Below the pieces are notes generated by a model that saw only the letters and a program-made list of their open reading frames with translations, searched no databases and was not told where the DNA came from. Shown piece after piece: positions 6,596 through 7,209 of a stretch of 7,209 nt of DNA (its first letter is position 1; every line of letters begins with the position of its first letter). The position numbers and the translations under genes were made by a program. The stretch is from positions 1-7,209 of the forward strand of contig JANXWM010000763.1 of NCBI GenBank assembly GCA_025351145.1, in the 5' to 3' direction. The DNA is from Chitinophagaceae bacterium (GTDB lineage Bacteria; Bacteroidota; Bacteroidia; Chitinophagales; Chitinophagaceae).

Positions 6596-6766
6596 TGTGG
6601 GGTGATGAAACTTTCGGCAGACATACCCTCTCGTCTCGGGGGTGGGGATCAAAGTAAAAACTAAGCATAGAGTCGACCAAAACATCCGTTCGGCCGACCG
6701 GGGTTGACCACCAGACTTTGTGCCTAAGCTAACTTCCCCGTGTAGGTTCGAATCCTACCCCTACAG
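6596..6766 (+). ncRNA. tRNA-like RNA with a giant variable arm
   Basis: By-eye folding gives a complete class II cloverleaf. The acceptor is TGTGGGG (6596-6602) with CCCTACA (6759-6765), all seven pairs forming with one G-U. U8 and G9 follow, then the D arm ATG/CAT (6605-6607, 6622-6624) with G18G19 at 6616-6617. The D arm resembles tRNA-Leu (GGCAGACA). The anticodon stem is CCCTC/GGGGG (6626-6630, 6638-6642) with loop TCGTCTC. The T arm GTAGG-TTCGAAT-CCTAC (6742-6758) is canonical. A73 is replaced by G (6766) and CCA is not encoded. The variable arm, closed by GGGGA/TCCCC (6644-6648, 6735-6739), is about 96 nt instead of 10-24, with inner helices CAAAGT/ACTTTG (6650-6655, 6715-6720) and GTCGACC/GGTTGAC (6672-6678, 6702-6708). 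The nominal anticodon is GUC, but C33 and U37 are abnormal, so decoding is doubtful. Alternatives are a divergent tmRNA (unlikely) or a specialised non-translating tRNA mimic. The fold is well supported; the function is unknown. Confidence 0.75.
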
Positions 6767-6770
6767 CTTT

Positions 6771-6800
6771 AAGCCACTGATCAATTCAGTGGCTTTTTTA
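6771..6800 (+). terminator. Intrinsic terminator of the tRNA-like RNA gene
   Basis: AAGCCACTGA (6771-6780) pairs perfectly with TCAGTGGCTT (6786-6795) around a 5-nt loop TCAAT, followed at once by a run of T. This is a textbook Rho-independent terminator, starting five bases after the discriminator base of the tRNA-like fold. It shows the RNA is an independent transcript and not part of the next gene. Confidence 0.88.
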
Positions 6801-6893
6801 TTTTGATAATACTTTAATGACTTTTTTTAAATAATTATTTTTTTAATATTGTTTCCTTATTTTGTTTCAATTTTATTATAAAAAGACACTTAT

Positions 6894-7076
6894 ATGAAAA
6901 GCGTATTAGTTTTTACAGGAATTTTTTTTGGAGTTTCATCGCTTTTAGCCCAAGATGCAACAATCACAAACCTTAAAACTGAAGCTGGTAAAACAATTTC
7001 GAAAGATCCTAACGATACATTATCAAAAGTATGGAAAACAGGCGGCACTTTTAGTTTTAACCTTGCCCAGGGCTAA
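6894..7076 (+). pseudogene. 5' fragment of a DUF3078-family gene, interrupted by an insertion
   Basis: The frame encodes 60 residues. It opens with a signal peptide (MKSVLVFTGIFFGVSSLLAQ, cleavage likely near 20), then a segment ending VWKTGGTFSFNLAQG before TAA at 7074. That segment matches the mature N-terminus of DUF3078 proteins, which are Bacteroidota envelope proteins of unknown function, probably beta-rich and outer-membrane linked. In the family, as I recall it, NLAQG is followed by a serine- and tryptophan-containing strand and well over 200 further residues. Here it stops abruptly, and DNA of a different character with a transposase-like start follows. I infer an insertion at about 7072-7080. 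The ATG at 6894 is the only start that includes the signal peptide. The remainder of the gene should lie beyond the right edge, past the insertion. Confidence 0.75.
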
Positions 7077-7091
7077 TTAATACTTTGAGGT

Positions 7092-7108
7092 GCTAAGAGT
7101 AACTTAGC
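7092..7108 (+). promoter_or_regulatory. Hairpin just upstream of the transposase start
   Basis: GCTAAG (7092-7097) and CTTAGC (7103-7108) are perfect inverted arms around a 5-nt loop AGTAA, extendable by two G-U pairs to within one base of the ATG at 7112. Insertion sequences often carry such a structure near an end to block translation driven by outside transcription. Its use here is inference. Confidence 0.4.
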
Positions 7109-7111
7109 GTA

Positions 7112-7209
7112 ATGCCGAACAAGAAACAATTATCATTTAATGAAGAGGTATTAAAGATATTAATACCAGAAGAATACCTGCGGGACTTTGAACCGAACAG
7201 TGTTGAGGA
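7112..7209 (+). CDS. Transposase, N-terminal part only (ISAon1-like, partial)
   Basis: An ATG at 7112 opens a frame that stays open to the window end, 32 full codons. It begins MPNKKQLSFNEEVLKILIPE and continues YLRDFEPNSVE. The pattern of a short polar lead, LL/VLKxxxPE, then YLxxFE is what I remember from the N-terminal region of ISAon1-type transposases in Bacteroidota. The stretch is too short for certainty, and no catalytic residue is in view. An insertion helper protein is also possible. The start codon follows a 6-bp hairpin (7092-7108) that may limit its translation. Confidence 0.55.
   Translation, partial: MPNKKQLSFNEEVLKILIPEEYLRDFEPNSVE

Larger units (their letters stand above)
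7074..7209 (+). mobile_element. Left end of a probable insertion sequence (continues off window)
   Basis: DNA after the broken DUF3078 frame has no relation to that gene. It contains a short leader with a hairpin and then the transposase-like start at 7112. The exact boundary lies somewhere in 7072-7082; neither the terminal inverted repeat nor the target duplication can be confirmed without the right end. The insertion call rests on the abrupt loss of a conserved family sequence plus the transposase-like N-terminus. Confidence 0.6.

Noticed and set aside
6642..6706. Frame of about 20 codons from GTG through the variable arm to TGA
   Set aside because: It has no ATG and no ribosome-binding site, and its bases are explained by paired RNA helices.
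6631..6740. Group I intron in a tRNA-Leu gene
   Set aside because: The insert lies in the variable arm, not the anticodon loop. It is too short for a group I core, and no recognisable P3-P8 or guanosine-binding segment is seen.
6596..6766. Ordinary tmRNA (ssrA)
   Set aside because: The T arm and acceptor fit, but the RNA is about 170 nt, not 350-400. The 5' region has a real D arm instead of the tmRNA GGATTCGAC-type motif, and no plausible tag-peptide frame ending in hydrophobic residues is present.

Overview
The window looks like chromosome from a Bacteroidota bacterium, probably Chitinophagaceae or a close relative. The grounds are AT-rich DNA, start codons without clear Shine-Dalgarno sites, promoter-like TTTG / TAnnTTTG pairs, a DUF3078-type gene and a 2TM-domain gene. 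The taxonomic call is inference from gene types and style; no search was run.

Layout, left to right. A minus-strand gene (90-1895) encodes a complete ABC half-transporter of the lipid/multidrug exporter type. After a 385-base divergent gap comes an isolated plus-strand GT2 glycosyltransferase (2281-3195). Next are a small 2TM-domain membrane protein (3464-3721) and a long-chain fatty acid-CoA ligase (best start 3812, to 5596). A minus-strand Lrp/AsnC regulator follows (5980-6450). The right end holds a non-coding RNA gene (about 6596-6766) and then a DUF3078 gene cut off after about 60 codons (6894-7076). An apparent insertion sequence interrupts it, and its transposase start (7112) runs off the window.

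Two things stand out. First, the RNA gene folds by eye into a full tRNA cloverleaf: a 7-bp acceptor stem, a Leu-like D arm, a canonical T arm, and U8, A14, G18G19 and an A15-U48 pair. Its variable arm, however, is about 96 nt long with nested helices, and its anticodon loop lacks U33 and a purine at position 37. A well-spaced promoter-like motif precedes it and a strong intrinsic terminator follows, so it looks like a stand-alone transcription unit rather than a decayed tRNA. It is far too short, and has the wrong 5' motif, for an ordinary tmRNA.

Second, five copies of one intergenic repeat, built around the palindromic core TTGCGTCGCA, occupy four of the gaps between genes. Two pairs face inward. 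One pair flanks the lone glycosyltransferase gene. The other contains a 27-nt perfect inverted match and encloses about 246 bases with no gene.

The protein genes do not form one pathway. The exporter, glycosyltransferase, 2TM protein and acyl-CoA ligase could all serve the envelope and its lipids, but nothing in the sequence ties them into an operon except possibly the 2TM-ligase pair.
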